64,000 nucleotides of DNA from the IMG/VR virus record IMGVR_UViG_3300036715_001574, positions 1 through 64,000 of that record; one strand, written 5' to 3'. Positions 18,033 through 27,012 of this stretch are shown piece by piece. This DNA is from a virus. Every line of letters starts with the position of its first letter. Position 1 is the stretch's first letter. The position numbers and the translations under genes were made by a program. Under the pieces are notes generated by a model. The model saw only the letters and a program-made list of their open reading frames with translations. It was not told the origin of the DNA and searched no databases.

Positions 18033-19148
18033 ATGTCAGTTATACCAGAACCAGAAAGGTCAAAAATTTATACGAGAATAAAACATCTATTGGGTGCACC
18101 ATTAAGAAGTGTTGAAGTCACTGATGAAATGATGGATTCGTTAATGGAATTATCCATTCAAGATTACGAACAGTATATCTTGAATTGGTTAATTGATAGT
18201 CAATGGGTTAACTTGGTTAATCTTAATATGAGTGAAAAATCTGTTGCTCAAGCGTTAATCACAAGAACAATGGATTTTGAAAAACAATTCTCATATTCAT
18301 ACTCAAAAATTGTGGGGCTTCAAGCTGAAGGTCCTTGGGTATTAAAAAAAGATTATATTGTTCTTGAAAAAAACAAACAGAACTACGAAATCCCTGCAGG
18401 TCGTGAAATAAATGAAGTGCTATGGTTTAGTAATCGACCTATTACCGCATTTGGTATGGGAGGTATTGGTGCTGGAGCAGGTCTTGGTGCAAATGAAGCT
18501 GGTTTTGCCCAAGTGGGTAATCAGGGTTCTTATTATATGATGTCAGGGTTTGATTACTTGATAAGAATGCAAGAAGCGAATATTATAAAAAGAATCCTTG
18601 GTGGTTCTTTAACTTATAGAATTACTGCATTACCTGATGGTAAAAAAGATTTACAGTTATACAATGCGCCTGGTAGTCGATTTAATTGGAGTAATTATAG
18701 TCAATACGTTGGTAATGCTGTTTGGTATTGGTACTACGATGTAACACCTGATAGTAGAGCAGATTGTTTAAAAAATAATCCTGACGTAATTAAAATGCCA
18801 AACGAAGTTCCTTTAGAAGAAATGAATTGGGTTGACTTAAATGTTCCCGCACAACAATGGGTAAGAAGATGGTTCACCGCATATGTTAAAGAAACGTTAG
18901 GTCGAGTTAGAGGAAAATACAGTGGAAATTTAAAGGCTCCTGATTCAGAATTAACAATGGACTACACAAGTTTATTAACTGAAGGTAAAGACGAAAAGAC
19001 AAAGTTGATTGAAGAATTGACAGGGGCTGAAGGTTGGTTAACAAGATTACGTCCTGAAAAAGTGATGGAAAAAGAAGCGTTACTCGCAGAAAATCTAAAT
19101 AAACAAATGAAATTCAGAGCAATGCCTCGTCAAATATATGTAATTTAA
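18033..19148 (+). CDS. Neck protein (gp13-like)
   Basis: The 371-residue protein contains WFTAYVKETLGRVRGKYSG followed by a P-x-x-x-LTMDYTSLL segment and EGKDEKTKLIEELT. The pattern (KE-x-LG-x-(I/V)R-x-KYSG, then a LT-x-D-x-x-x-LL stretch and a long amphipathic helix) is characteristic of T4-type gp13 neck proteins. The middle has a Gly-rich loop (GMGGIGAGAGLGANEAG), unusual for the family and probably flexible. It would plug the portal after packaging and join the tail. Its partners gp14- and gp15-like lie 3.4 kb away on the other strand, separated by helicase and SOD genes. Confidence 0.7.
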   Translation: MSVIPEPERSKIYTRIKHLLGAPLRSVEVTDEMMDSLMELSIQDYEQYILNWLIDSQWVNLVNLNMSEKSVAQALITRTMDFEKQFSYSYSKIVGLQAEGPWVLKKDYIVLEKNKQNYEIPAGREINEVLWFSNRPITAFGMGGIGAGAGLGANEAGFAQVGNQGSYYMMSGFDYLIRMQEANIIKRILGGSLTYRITALPDGKKDLQLYNAPGSRFNWSNYSQYVGNAVWYWYYDVTPDSRADCLKNNPDVIKMPNEVPLEEMNWVDLNVPAQQWVRRWFTAYVKETLGRVRGKYSGNLKAPDSELTMDYTSLLTEGKDEKTKLIEELTGAEGWLTRLRPEKVMEKEALLAENLNKQMKFRAMPRQIYVI

Positions 19149-19151
19149 ATT

Positions 19152-19487
19152 ATGGCAATTATTAAAACAATACCGTCAACAAGATTGATTAATGGTGAAG
19201 TTATTGAAACATCTGAAATTTCAATAGTATCTGAAAAAGAATACAGAACAAATGGTGAAGAGTGTGTTATTGTTAGAAATGTACAAGAGTCAACAATCAT
19301 ATTAGATTCAAAAACAACAGACCATATAGTTATAAAATCTATGACTTATTTAAAAATTAAACCAGATATTGGTAAAATTGATGAAGAGTATGATGAAGTA
19401 ATCGCAGATAGATACTCATGTATTGAATTTAGATTTTGTGTTGGTAACTGGTATATTTTATCCAGTGACGGTCTCAAGAATTCCTAA
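19152..19487 (+). CDS. Small protein, probably virion-associated
   Basis: The 111-residue product has regularly alternating hydrophobic residues (CVIVRNVQESTIILDSKTTD, HIVIKSMTYLKIKPD) and looks all-beta. It is not recognised. It starts 3 bases after the gp13-like stop, so it is co-translated with that gene and is likely a small head, neck or decoration protein. Its last 30 bases overlap the end of the convergent DNA polymerase gene, so the C-termini of both proteins share coding DNA on opposite strands. Confidence 0.6.
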   Translation: MAIIKTIPSTRLINGEVIETSEISIVSEKEYRTNGEECVIVRNVQESTIILDSKTTDHIVIKSMTYLKIKPDIGKIDEEYDEVIADRYSCIEFRFCVGNWYILSSDGLKNS

Positions 19488-22193
19488 TTTTTCTTTCCAA
19501 TCCTCTTCGGCAAAATCATAGATATAATCACAACTTAAACCTCTTCTCCCCCAATAATTTAATTCTTGTTCTGTTATATCAAGTACATCTTCTTGTAATC
19601 TATCTTGGTCACCATTACCTAATGGATGTCCATTGATAAGTTCACATTGTGATTTTGTAAAAATACCCCTATTTTCAGGGTCATTAACAATTAAGTTATT
19701 TCTAACCTCATTTTGAAATACAACCATCAATGGTTCCATTCTTTTGTTAAATGTAGTAATTGCTCTTGGTATATTATAATCACCTGTTAAATTAGGGTCA
19801 TTTTCCAAAATGTCTTTGTGTAACATATAACAATTGATTTGAACTCCGTCACCTTTTTTCTGAACATCACCATGTGATGCTCTTAATCCATTATTCACAT
19901 ACATGATAACATCACCAAGATTTACCGCAAGATTTTCTTGTATTGCAAGTTCCATGTGAGCCATTCGACTCATACTATTACCCGATTTAGTTTTAGTTGT
20001 TAATCTTTTCTTATAGTCATCTACAGATAGTTTAACTTTTGCTCGTTGAGCAATCTTACTTAACGGTATTTGTTTGTCAAAAATCTTTTGTAGGTATTCA
20101 TAATAATATTCAACAAATGCTTGACCATTACCTTCCAATAACATCTTTACCCCTTTATCTAAGAACTCCTCAATATATAATGGAAGTTTCTTTGATTTGA
20201 TACTGTTACCTGTCAATTTGATTTTACCTTTGTCATCCATAACCGCATAGTTCTTACGAGCCAAGTTAATACATGAAGGCCAAACCCCATCCGTATCAAG
20301 TGCCATTTCGCCTCTCATGAAAATATCATTATACTCGGCAACATCAGCTTCAGGACCATAATATTCTTTACCCAACTTAACTTTCCAATTTAATCCACGA
20401 CCAACATAAACCCTGTTTTTTGAATCATCAGGAGTTGAAAAGTTTACACCGTCAGTGTCCATTACCAAAGGAACATAACCTTTAGTCATAAAGAACTTAA
20501 TCATCTGACGAAGGTATTGTCTACCTGTACAAGTAATCTGTTCTCCCATGTACATATCTCCCCAAGCAAACACTTGTGGTGCTGACAACGCCCCAAACAT
20601 CGAGTTAATGAAAATCTTAATTGGTAATTGTTTATTACCATATGATTCTGACTTATTACGGTCGGTTTCGTAGTATTCTTCGGCAAGTTGTTTGTATTTG
20701 ATACGAGTGTCACGGAAGTATTTTAACATTCCTTTCATTGCCCCCGTTACATCACACTTAGGAAATACATCGTGTACTAACTGAATAGATGGATATAACG
20801 AAGAAAAATCTAGTTTAAGTACATTCTTACTATAACCAACCTTAAGTAGTCGTGAGAGACCTCCTACGAAGTCTGTTTTACCTTGTTTGGCGGGGATTGC
20901 AAGTCCGTGTTTGTAAGACCAAGCTAACATTAACATTTTCCATAGAGTTGCAGTACCCATTGTAGATACTCTCTCGTATGTTGTTGGAATCATTGCAGCA
21001 AGTAGGAACGACCCCTGATTAAACTCTTGGTCAACCTTTAAGGTTTCATCTAAGTCATCATCAAGATACATCTCTACAATCTTATCACCTGTAATCTTTT
21101 TGTATACGTTAGGAAATTTTGTATCTAAATCATTATATGCAGGATTATTGGCCTTTTTGTAATTACCATTCTTTGTGTTTAACCAATATTCCTCTTTGTT
21201 AAGGAACATCTTACCGATATTATCGTGGTCAATATACACACGACTTGGTGATTCAGCATTGATATATTTGGTAATGTATTTTAATCCAGCCGCTTTAATA
21301 CTAGAATTGATTGCCTGAGCTCTACGAACTGCGTGGATAATATCAATGACATTATAACCCCAAATTGAAGTTTGAGTAAATATTTCCACATCATTTGCAA
21401 GTTTTAACATTCCGTCTTTTCTTGTGAATGAATGTTTGGGGTGCAATGATTTACAAATCTTTTTTGGGTCAAGACCCAAGATTTTACAACGTTCAAAAAT
21501 CCAATGCCAATCAAAGTTTGCAGAATTATATCCACCAATAATACTTGGTTTTAACTCGTCGATAATATTAAAGAATTCGATGATTGCTCCTCGCTCTTCA
21601 GATTCATCAATACATTCAATAACTTTGTGGTATCCTTTATTTGTTTTAATTCCAATCATAAAAATACGACCGTGTTGTGGTTCAAGAGAGGTTGTCTCTA
21701 AGTCATATACAAGTCGGGTGACTTCATTATAATTTTCAAAACCTTTAAATAATCGTTTTTCTTTTGAAATAAGATATTGTTCTACTGGGGGTAAAACAAT
21801 GATTTTATCCTTTGTCTTTTCTCCCCACGGGTCACATCCACCTTCTCTAAAGAATTGGATTAGTTCACGATAACCTTTAAGAGATTTAACCATAAAAGTC
21901 ATACCCTTTTCTAATCGTTCATCACCATGAGTTTCTAATTTATCAATCATAATCCCATGTTTGGTCATGGCAACTTTTTGGGCGGATTTAGAACCACCGT
22001 AAAAGTTAATATTTCGTAAATCACCAACCCAAGCAAATGGAGTAAATGTGTCTTTACGTATTTCTTTTCCTTTACCAGGAATTTCTTTTATTTTGTAAAT
22101 GGAGTTGGATGCGTAGTCAAATTCAATTGCCACAATAAATTCTTCAGGGTCGTTGCCGTGCAAGAAAGATTCAATTTCTTCGTTAGATATCAT
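19458..22193 (-). CDS. Family B DNA polymerase (gp43-like)
   Basis: The 911-residue protein matches T4 gp43 in length (898) and layout. The 3'-5' exonuclease has Exo I VYDLETTSL (Asp164, Glu166) and Exo II GYNSANFDW (Asn226, Asp228). The polymerase has motif A LDFSSLYPSI (about 461), motif B KIFINSMFGALSAP and motif C MDTDGVNFS (578-586), where the usual DTDS is DTDG. It is the replicative polymerase of the phage. It overlaps the 19152-19487 gene by 30 bases. The leader contains a small hairpin (22220-22237) and a TATTTATA motif (22256-22263). Confidence 0.95.
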   Translation of the reverse strand: MISNEEIESFLHGNDPEEFIVAIEFDYASNSIYKIKEIPGKGKEIRKDTFTPFAWVGDLRNINFYGGSKSAQKVAMTKHGIMIDKLETHGDERLEKGMTFMVKSLKGYRELIQFFREGGCDPWGEKTKDKIIVLPPVEQYLISKEKRLFKGFENYNEVTRLVYDLETTSLEPQHGRIFMIGIKTNKGYHKVIECIDESEERGAIIEFFNIIDELKPSIIGGYNSANFDWHWIFERCKILGLDPKKICKSLHPKHSFTRKDGMLKLANDVEIFTQTSIWGYNVIDIIHAVRRAQAINSSIKAAGLKYITKYINAESPSRVYIDHDNIGKMFLNKEEYWLNTKNGNYKKANNPAYNDLDTKFPNVYKKITGDKIVEMYLDDDLDETLKVDQEFNQGSFLLAAMIPTTYERVSTMGTATLWKMLMLAWSYKHGLAIPAKQGKTDFVGGLSRLLKVGYSKNVLKLDFSSLYPSIQLVHDVFPKCDVTGAMKGMLKYFRDTRIKYKQLAEEYYETDRNKSESYGNKQLPIKIFINSMFGALSAPQVFAWGDMYMGEQITCTGRQYLRQMIKFFMTKGYVPLVMDTDGVNFSTPDDSKNRVYVGRGLNWKVKLGKEYYGPEADVAEYNDIFMRGEMALDTDGVWPSCINLARKNYAVMDDKGKIKLTGNSIKSKKLPLYIEEFLDKGVKMLLEGNGQAFVEYYYEYLQKIFDKQIPLSKIAQRAKVKLSVDDYKKRLTTKTKSGNSMSRMAHMELAIQENLAVNLGDVIMYVNNGLRASHGDVQKKGDGVQINCYMLHKDILENDPNLTGDYNIPRAITTFNKRMEPLMVVFQNEVRNNLIVNDPENRGIFTKSQCELINGHPLGNGDQDRLQEDVLDITEQELNYWGRRGLSCDYIYDFAEEDWKEKLGILETVTG

Positions 22194-22219
22194 AATACTT
22201 ATTTCTTTGGTTCATTAGC

Positions 22220-22237
22220 TTTCACACCGTCGTGAAA
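22220..22237 (-). promoter_or_regulatory. Hairpin in DNA polymerase leader
   Basis: TTTCAC and GTGAAA form a 6-bp stem with a 6-base loop, 27 bases upstream of the polymerase start. T4 gp43 represses its own translation by binding a hairpin near its ribosome site, so this could be an analogous operator. The position and fold are visible; the function is inferred. Confidence 0.35.
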
Positions 22238-22255
22238 TTTACCTTCGTAAATAAA

Positions 22256-22263
22256 TATAAATA
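22256..22263 (-). promoter_or_regulatory. TATTTATA motif upstream of DNA polymerase
   Basis: The minus strand reads TATTTATA 63 bases upstream of the polymerase start, before the leader hairpin. As this is not a late gene in T4, either the motif is not late-specific or this match is chance in AT-rich DNA. Confidence 0.25.
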
Positions 22264-22282
22264 AAAAATTGGATTAATCAAA

Positions 22283-22660
22283 TTAACAACAAGCAGTTTC
22301 CGAAATAAAACTTGGTTGAATATTAATATATAATTCCTCTCTGATTGGAAGAATTAAATTTCCCTCGTCATTCTTAATTAAGAACTGACCAACATACCTA
22401 CCTGGTGTGTTTGTGTCTCTTGAAGTGAATTTGTAATAGATATAATATTCAGGTGTCGCACCTAAAGGCAAGATAAGTGAAACAATTTCACAAGGGGCAG
22501 AAACAATTTTAGGAATTTCGGTCTCAACATCAATCATTGTAAAAAAAATAGTAGAAACTTCCAAGTCCTGCATCAGTTCCAAGTAACCCGCTCTACCATC
22601 TTTTACTACTTGCATTTTTAATACAGGTAACGTCGAGTTTTGTTTAATAAAGAATTCCAT
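22283..22660 (-). CDS. Small baseplate-like protein (BppU N-terminal-like)
   Basis: The 125-residue product looks all-beta. Its pattern of DTNTPGRYVGQFLIKNDEGN followed by LPIREELYINI recalls the N-terminal domain of baseplate upper proteins (DT-x-x-x-G-x-Y-x-x-x-F-x-I, then P and I-x-I). It ends with two Cys. An AATAAATA-containing element (minus TATTTATT, 22664-22671) lies 4 bases before its ATG. It is upstream of the DNA polymerase but looks like a virion protein. The call is by pattern only. Confidence 0.4.
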   Translation of the reverse strand: MEFFIKQNSTLPVLKMQVVKDGRAGYLELMQDLEVSTIFFTMIDVETEIPKIVSAPCEIVSLILPLGATPEYYIYYKFTSRDTNTPGRYVGQFLIKNDEGNLILPIREELYINIQPSFISETACC

Positions 22661-22676
22661 AACAATAAATATATTG

Positions 22677-24353
22677 CTATGACTCTTTTCTTAAACTTCT
22701 TTCATAATGTTCAAATCTATCATGTTCTGTTGGTGTCATAAGTAATAATCCAGGATACAACTCACCTTTCTTAACCAACTGATACATATGGCTCATCCAA
22801 GTTTGTTCAAATGGATGTCCCCATGTTACATCTAAGAACATTTTTTGATTTCCTGTTCTTGTAACAATTTGAGGCCAATTACAATAATAAACATCGCCTG
22901 TTACATAAGGAACTCCTTGAAATGAATTAACTGAATCATATACCGTTCTTGGAGCATTTGGGTCTAATCCTTGAACAGGTAATCTGTCTTTACCTGGCCA
23001 ATACTTTTGTCTAACATCTTGAGGTACGTTGTACCATGACCATTGAGTACCATTGTCACCAAAGAATTCACTATAATTGAGTTTTAAAAAGTCAAAGTTT
23101 TCTTTTTTAACAATTTGTAATGTTTTTGAATATAAATTTGGAACATATCGGTTAAAACCATTTCTACATACATCTCCCTCTTTTGGATAAAAGAACATAT
23201 CATCTTCAAAAAACAAATAAAAATCTAAATCTGTTTCATTTTGGAAATGTTCGGCAATCCATTGACGGCCACCACAAATCCCTAAATTATCTTTCTTAAT
23301 GTGTTCAAACCCATTTTCTTCACACAATTTAGCATAGTCATCAAATGTTGAAGTATCACTTGAATTATCTAACAAAAACTTTTTAGTTTTTAATAAATAA
23401 TCTTTATCGTAAGCATTCATGGATTCAATTAAAGTTGAAAATTGTTTTGGGCTATTAAATGTAATCACATATAAACCAACTTTATTAACATCTAATGTGT
23501 TTGTTTCTTTATGAATATTTTCAGATTTAGGTTTCAATTCATTATTTTTTAAATCTTCAAAAAACTTACCAACCAAACCATTAGATTCAATTTCAAAATA
23601 ATTAACCATATCAGAGTGTTTATAACACATAATACTGAAGATTGATTCTTCAGTACCCATATAACCTTCATCTAAAGTTGTTTGCAACAAATTATAATAT
23701 ATTCCATTAATATCGCCAATAGTATGTTTTGGGCCACCAAAAAATCCACCTCTTGCGACTTTATTAACTTTTGAACCCGCAATAGAATTTAACTTATTAT
23801 ATTCAAAACCATGAATTTCAGTTTCAGCATCATATTGAAAACAAATAAATGAAAATTTTGAAATGTATTTTGACAAGTTATTTAAAACTTTATCATGAGT
23901 AAAATAACCTTGATGAACGGTATTTGTTAAACCACCATCAATCCAAAACATATATTCAGAGTCAAATTTATCCATAATCTTAGCATCGTGTAATAAGAAT
24001 ACCTTGGACATAACTAATGGATTATAATTTTCTAATCTACATTGTGTTGACTCTTTTAACCAACCAGATAAATTTTGCCAATTTTCATCAGTTCTAATTT
24101 TTTGAACTTTGCTAAAAAATTCAGATTCTCTAAACCAAGACATTGGTCTAAGAATAAATTGTGTATTGTCATGACTTCTTCTTTCAAAGACAAATTTTTG
24201 AAGTTCTTCGTCTCCAAAAATAATCATATTCTCATCACACTTTAAAAGTTGTTCAAACTTATCTAAATAATGTTGGTAGGGTCTTGACCAACCTTCGGTT
24301 AATTCTTCTCGACCGATATCCCAGATTCCTGTTACTAATGTTATCTTACTCAT
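22677..24353 (-). CDS. Two-domain protein: HtrL/YibB-like plus GT-A glycosyltransferase
   Basis: Residues 1 to about 280 match the HtrL/YibB (WlaTC) family: ITLVTGIWDIGREEL at the start, YMFWIDGGLTN (W-x-D-x-GL), ARGGFFGGPK and TEESIFSIMCYKHSDMV. From about 290 a second unit begins with VGLYVITFNSP, NLGICGGRQWIAEHF and LFFEDDMFF, a GT-A glycosyltransferase with an acidic metal-binding site (EDD). The HtrL-like half shares its motif order with the 37497-38372 product. It is the last gene of the minus-strand glycan cluster. The acceptor is unknown. The upstream gap holds a truncated copy of the C-terminus of the 37497 gene. Confidence 0.75.
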   Translation of the reverse strand: MSKITLVTGIWDIGREELTEGWSRPYQHYLDKFEQLLKCDENMIIFGDEELQKFVFERRSHDNTQFILRPMSWFRESEFFSKVQKIRTDENWQNLSGWLKESTQCRLENYNPLVMSKVFLLHDAKIMDKFDSEYMFWIDGGLTNTVHQGYFTHDKVLNNLSKYISKFSFICFQYDAETEIHGFEYNKLNSIAGSKVNKVARGGFFGGPKHTIGDINGIYYNLLQTTLDEGYMGTEESIFSIMCYKHSDMVNYFEIESNGLVGKFFEDLKNNELKPKSENIHKETNTLDVNKVGLYVITFNSPKQFSTLIESMNAYDKDYLLKTKKFLLDNSSDTSTFDDYAKLCEENGFEHIKKDNLGICGGRQWIAEHFQNETDLDFYLFFEDDMFFYPKEGDVCRNGFNRYVPNLYSKTLQIVKKENFDFLKLNYSEFFGDNGTQWSWYNVPQDVRQKYWPGKDRLPVQGLDPNAPRTVYDSVNSFQGVPYVTGDVYYCNWPQIVTRTGNQKMFLDVTWGHPFEQTWMSHMYQLVKKGELYPGLLLMTPTEHDRFEHYERSLRKES

Positions 24354-24357
24354 ATAT

Positions 24358-24495
24358 TTAATTTAACTCTTCTAATATTTTATAAAAACTTTTATTTAAT
24401 CTTGTATGTTCTACCATATCTGTGCCAGCAACTCTTTCGTCTTCATGCCACCAAATATCAAATTCTAATGTAACAAATAAATCGGGATTGTCCAT
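24358..24495 (-). pseudogene. Truncated C-terminal copy of HtrL/YibB-like gene
   Basis: An open stretch of 45 codons encodes NPDLFVTLEFDIWWHEDE and continues to SFYKILEELN with a TAA stop. It is nearly identical, at DNA and protein level, to the last 43 or so codons of the 37497-38372 gene 13 kb away. The other 85% of the gene is missing. A chance ATG opens the fragment. It is a recombination scar from a lost or moved copy. Confidence 0.85.
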
Positions 24496-24538
24496 GCCAA
24501 TCAGAGAATATATTTTAAATCAAGGTTAAAAATATTTT

Positions 24539-26134
24539 TCAAAAATAATCGTTTTTTTTATGGATATTTATTTTATTAAAATATTTATTCCAATAATTGT
24601 AAGTTTTATAATCGTTCGGAGTGCCCCAACAGATGTAATTTTCAACCTCAAAAACTTTAACTTTTAAACCATCTTTAATATTTTGATTTAAAACGTCATC
24701 AACATAAAATTCACCATTTGTTCTTATGTTTTCATTATAATTTTTCTGCAATCCTTCCATAAAATATCTTCCCTTTCTGAAAAACATTGTACCAATTATT
24801 GCGTGAGTGGTTAAAGGGTTTTCATAAATAAATTTTTTACAAGAAACATGTTTTATGTTATTATTTTCATCAACATCTAACCATGCATATGCGTTTGGGT
24901 TAGTTTTACTGGCCTGATTATTTCTAAAAGTCCAAACAATTACATCAATAGATTCATCATTTAAAAGTTCTAAGTATTTTTTTCTATCATAAAAAACACC
25001 ATTATCACAAGCGGAAATTAAAATGGGATTTTCTAAGTTTACATTTGTTTCTTTAATACCTATTTCACAAGTACATGCCTGACCTTCAGTAGTTTCATTA
25101 ATTGATATAATCTCTGTATTTAAAAAATAATTTTTTAAAGTCTTATCAATATCAAAATTATCAACATGGTCTTGTAAACAAATAAAAACATTATTGTCTG
25201 ACTCAGGTAAACAATCAACGGCTTGTAAAATCATAGGTAATCCATCAACATCCAAAAGTGGTTTTGGTAAATCATACCCTTCTTCCGCAAATCTTGAACC
25301 TTTACCAGCCATAGGAAGTATCAACGTGGTATTTGACGGGTTTTTTATTTTTATTTGTGGAGCATTAATATTTGAGAAGTATTTTGACCAACTTTTGTAA
25401 TTCTCTAAATCATAAGGAGTTCCCCACTGTAACATATTTTCAATCTCAAATATACCAACTTTAAGACCATCATTAATTAATAAGTTATAAAGTAAACTCA
25501 CATAATATTCACCATTTATATTAATGTCTAAATCAATAAGTTTTTGTGAGTATTCTTTTAATAAAAGACCCGATTTAAAATAATACGTACCGTTTGATGC
25601 GTATTCATTCATTTTGTTATCAGTAAAAGGTTCTTTTTCTTTTATTTGAATAAGCTCCATATTACTTTCTTTACAGAAAGCATAATTGTCACTACCTAAC
25701 ATATGTGGGTGAAATCCTGTATAACAAGGAATTGCACCATCAAGATTTTTGTCATTTACATAATTAATAAAATTTTCAAAATCCCAATAAGTTCCATAAT
25801 CACAATAACTTACAATTGTTTGTTTATTATTATCAATAAAATCAAATATTTGATGAATTGCGTTTATTGGACCCTTTGTATTATTAACAACTTCAAATAT
25901 TCTACAATTTGGGGAAATATCATTAAGAATTTTCCTCATATTTGTTTGTTTTAAATGAATATCATTACAAATAAAAATAACATCCTTTACACCAGGAAAT
26001 AAATCAACAACATGTTTTATTATAGGATAACCATCAACGTCAATTAATGATTTGGTTTCTTCATACCCAGCGTCTACGAACCTTTTACCAATACCTGACA
26101 TTGGTATAATTAATTGAATATTATTATTAATCAT
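24539..26134 (-). CDS. Tandem sugar-phosphate nucleotidyltransferase
   Basis: Two NTP_transferase domains follow one another. Domain 1 (residues about 1-250) begins NIQLIIPMSGIGKRF with TKSLIDVDGYPII; domain 2 (about 265-520) begins LILPMAGKGSRF with LPKPLLDVDGLPMI. The G-x-G-x-RF loop binds the nucleotide; the Lys-Pro pair is intact only in domain 2 and is Lys-Ser in domain 1. The start at 26134 is preferred over the upstream ATG at 26173, because the longer form would overlap the preceding gene by 38 bases. It may activate a sugar for the cluster. It ends in an Asn/Lys-rich tail. Confidence 0.8.
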   Translation of the reverse strand: MINNNIQLIIPMSGIGKRFVDAGYEETKSLIDVDGYPIIKHVVDLFPGVKDVIFICNDIHLKQTNMRKILNDISPNCRIFEVVNNTKGPINAIHQIFDFIDNNKQTIVSYCDYGTYWDFENFINYVNDKNLDGAIPCYTGFHPHMLGSDNYAFCKESNMELIQIKEKEPFTDNKMNEYASNGTYYFKSGLLLKEYSQKLIDLDININGEYYVSLLYNLLINDGLKVGIFEIENMLQWGTPYDLENYKSWSKYFSNINAPQIKIKNPSNTTLILPMAGKGSRFAEEGYDLPKPLLDVDGLPMILQAVDCLPESDNNVFICLQDHVDNFDIDKTLKNYFLNTEIISINETTEGQACTCEIGIKETNVNLENPILISACDNGVFYDRKKYLELLNDESIDVIVWTFRNNQASKTNPNAYAWLDVDENNNIKHVSCKKFIYENPLTTHAIIGTMFFRKGRYFMEGLQKNYNENIRTNGEFYVDDVLNQNIKDGLKVKVFEVENYICWGTPNDYKTYNYWNKYFNKINIHKKNDYF

Positions 26135-26135
26135 A

Positions 26136-27008
26136 TTAGAATGGCATATCAATGAATTTTTCGGGGTCATCAATAATTTTATTTATAATTAAATCATTTA
26201 TATTGTAATTAGTACTACTAAAGTGGTTATAAAAACTAATAATTTTATCTTTAGTTGCTTTGTTGTTGAATATTTGGTTTGTGTCATGTGAAAAATTATA
26301 AAAATTAACATTGTAACTATCATAAACACAATTTGACTCAAGTATGTTAGTATCTGAATATTCGTTTGGTATTAGAGGAATATTTAATCTTTCTAAGATT
26401 TGATTAGTTATCCATATATTGAAATAAGGTGTTAAATGATTTTGTGTGACAAATAATCTTTTATTTTTATAATGTTCTAATATAAAATCAGATACTTTTA
26501 TATTACAAATTTCATCTTTTTCTTTCAATAATTCCATACAAACATTCATTCTTTCTTCAAAATAAAAATCAATTAAACCATTGTCATACAAATTTATTAT
26601 TTCATCAATTTTACGTTTTTCTAAAATCAAAGACATTATATTTTTCCATCCACAATTAATTAATGTTTGAAGTGTCCATCTTGGTGAAGCGTCTTCCCAA
26701 TAAGTGGTATAAAATGATGAGTTATATACATAGGGAAAACTAATTTTTACACAACTGTCTTTTAACATTGATTTTAAATTCTCTGTACCATAAACTCCGT
26801 GACTTTCTCCAAGTGGTTGGTATATAAAAACATCACAGTTTTTAAGTTCATCAACATCAATATTTACTAATTTTTTTGTTTGTTCCCTATCATGATTCAC
26901 ATAGGATATTAAATCATAATGTTTTTTGAATTCAGTTAAATTATTTAATAATTCATAAACATAAATAATGGCCTGACAATTACCATACAGTATGCATTTT
27001 TTTTTCAT
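26136..27008 (-). CDS. WcbI-like polysaccharide biosynthesis acyltransferase
   Basis: The 290-residue protein opens with KKCILYGNCQAIIYVYELL, the hallmark GNCQ start of the WcbI family, found in capsule clusters and thought to act as an acetyltransferase of the SGNH-like fold. A second marker is the ISFPYVYNSSFYTTYW region, and a later FVTQNHLTPYFN resembles the family's H-P-x-P-F-Y motif. Ser/Cys and His active-site residues cannot be placed with certainty. It is transcribed with the nucleotidyltransferase gene immediately downstream. Confidence 0.65.
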   Translation of the reverse strand: MKKKCILYGNCQAIIYVYELLNNLTEFKKHYDLISYVNHDREQTKKLVNIDVDELKNCDVFIYQPLGESHGVYGTENLKSMLKDSCVKISFPYVYNSSFYTTYWEDASPRWTLQTLINCGWKNIMSLILEKRKIDEIINLYDNGLIDFYFEERMNVCMELLKEKDEICNIKVSDFILEHYKNKRLFVTQNHLTPYFNIWITNQILERLNIPLIPNEYSDTNILESNCVYDSYNVNFYNFSHDTNQIFNNKATKDKIISFYNHFSSTNYNINDLIINKIIDDPEKFIDMPF

Positions 27009-27012
27009 TTTT

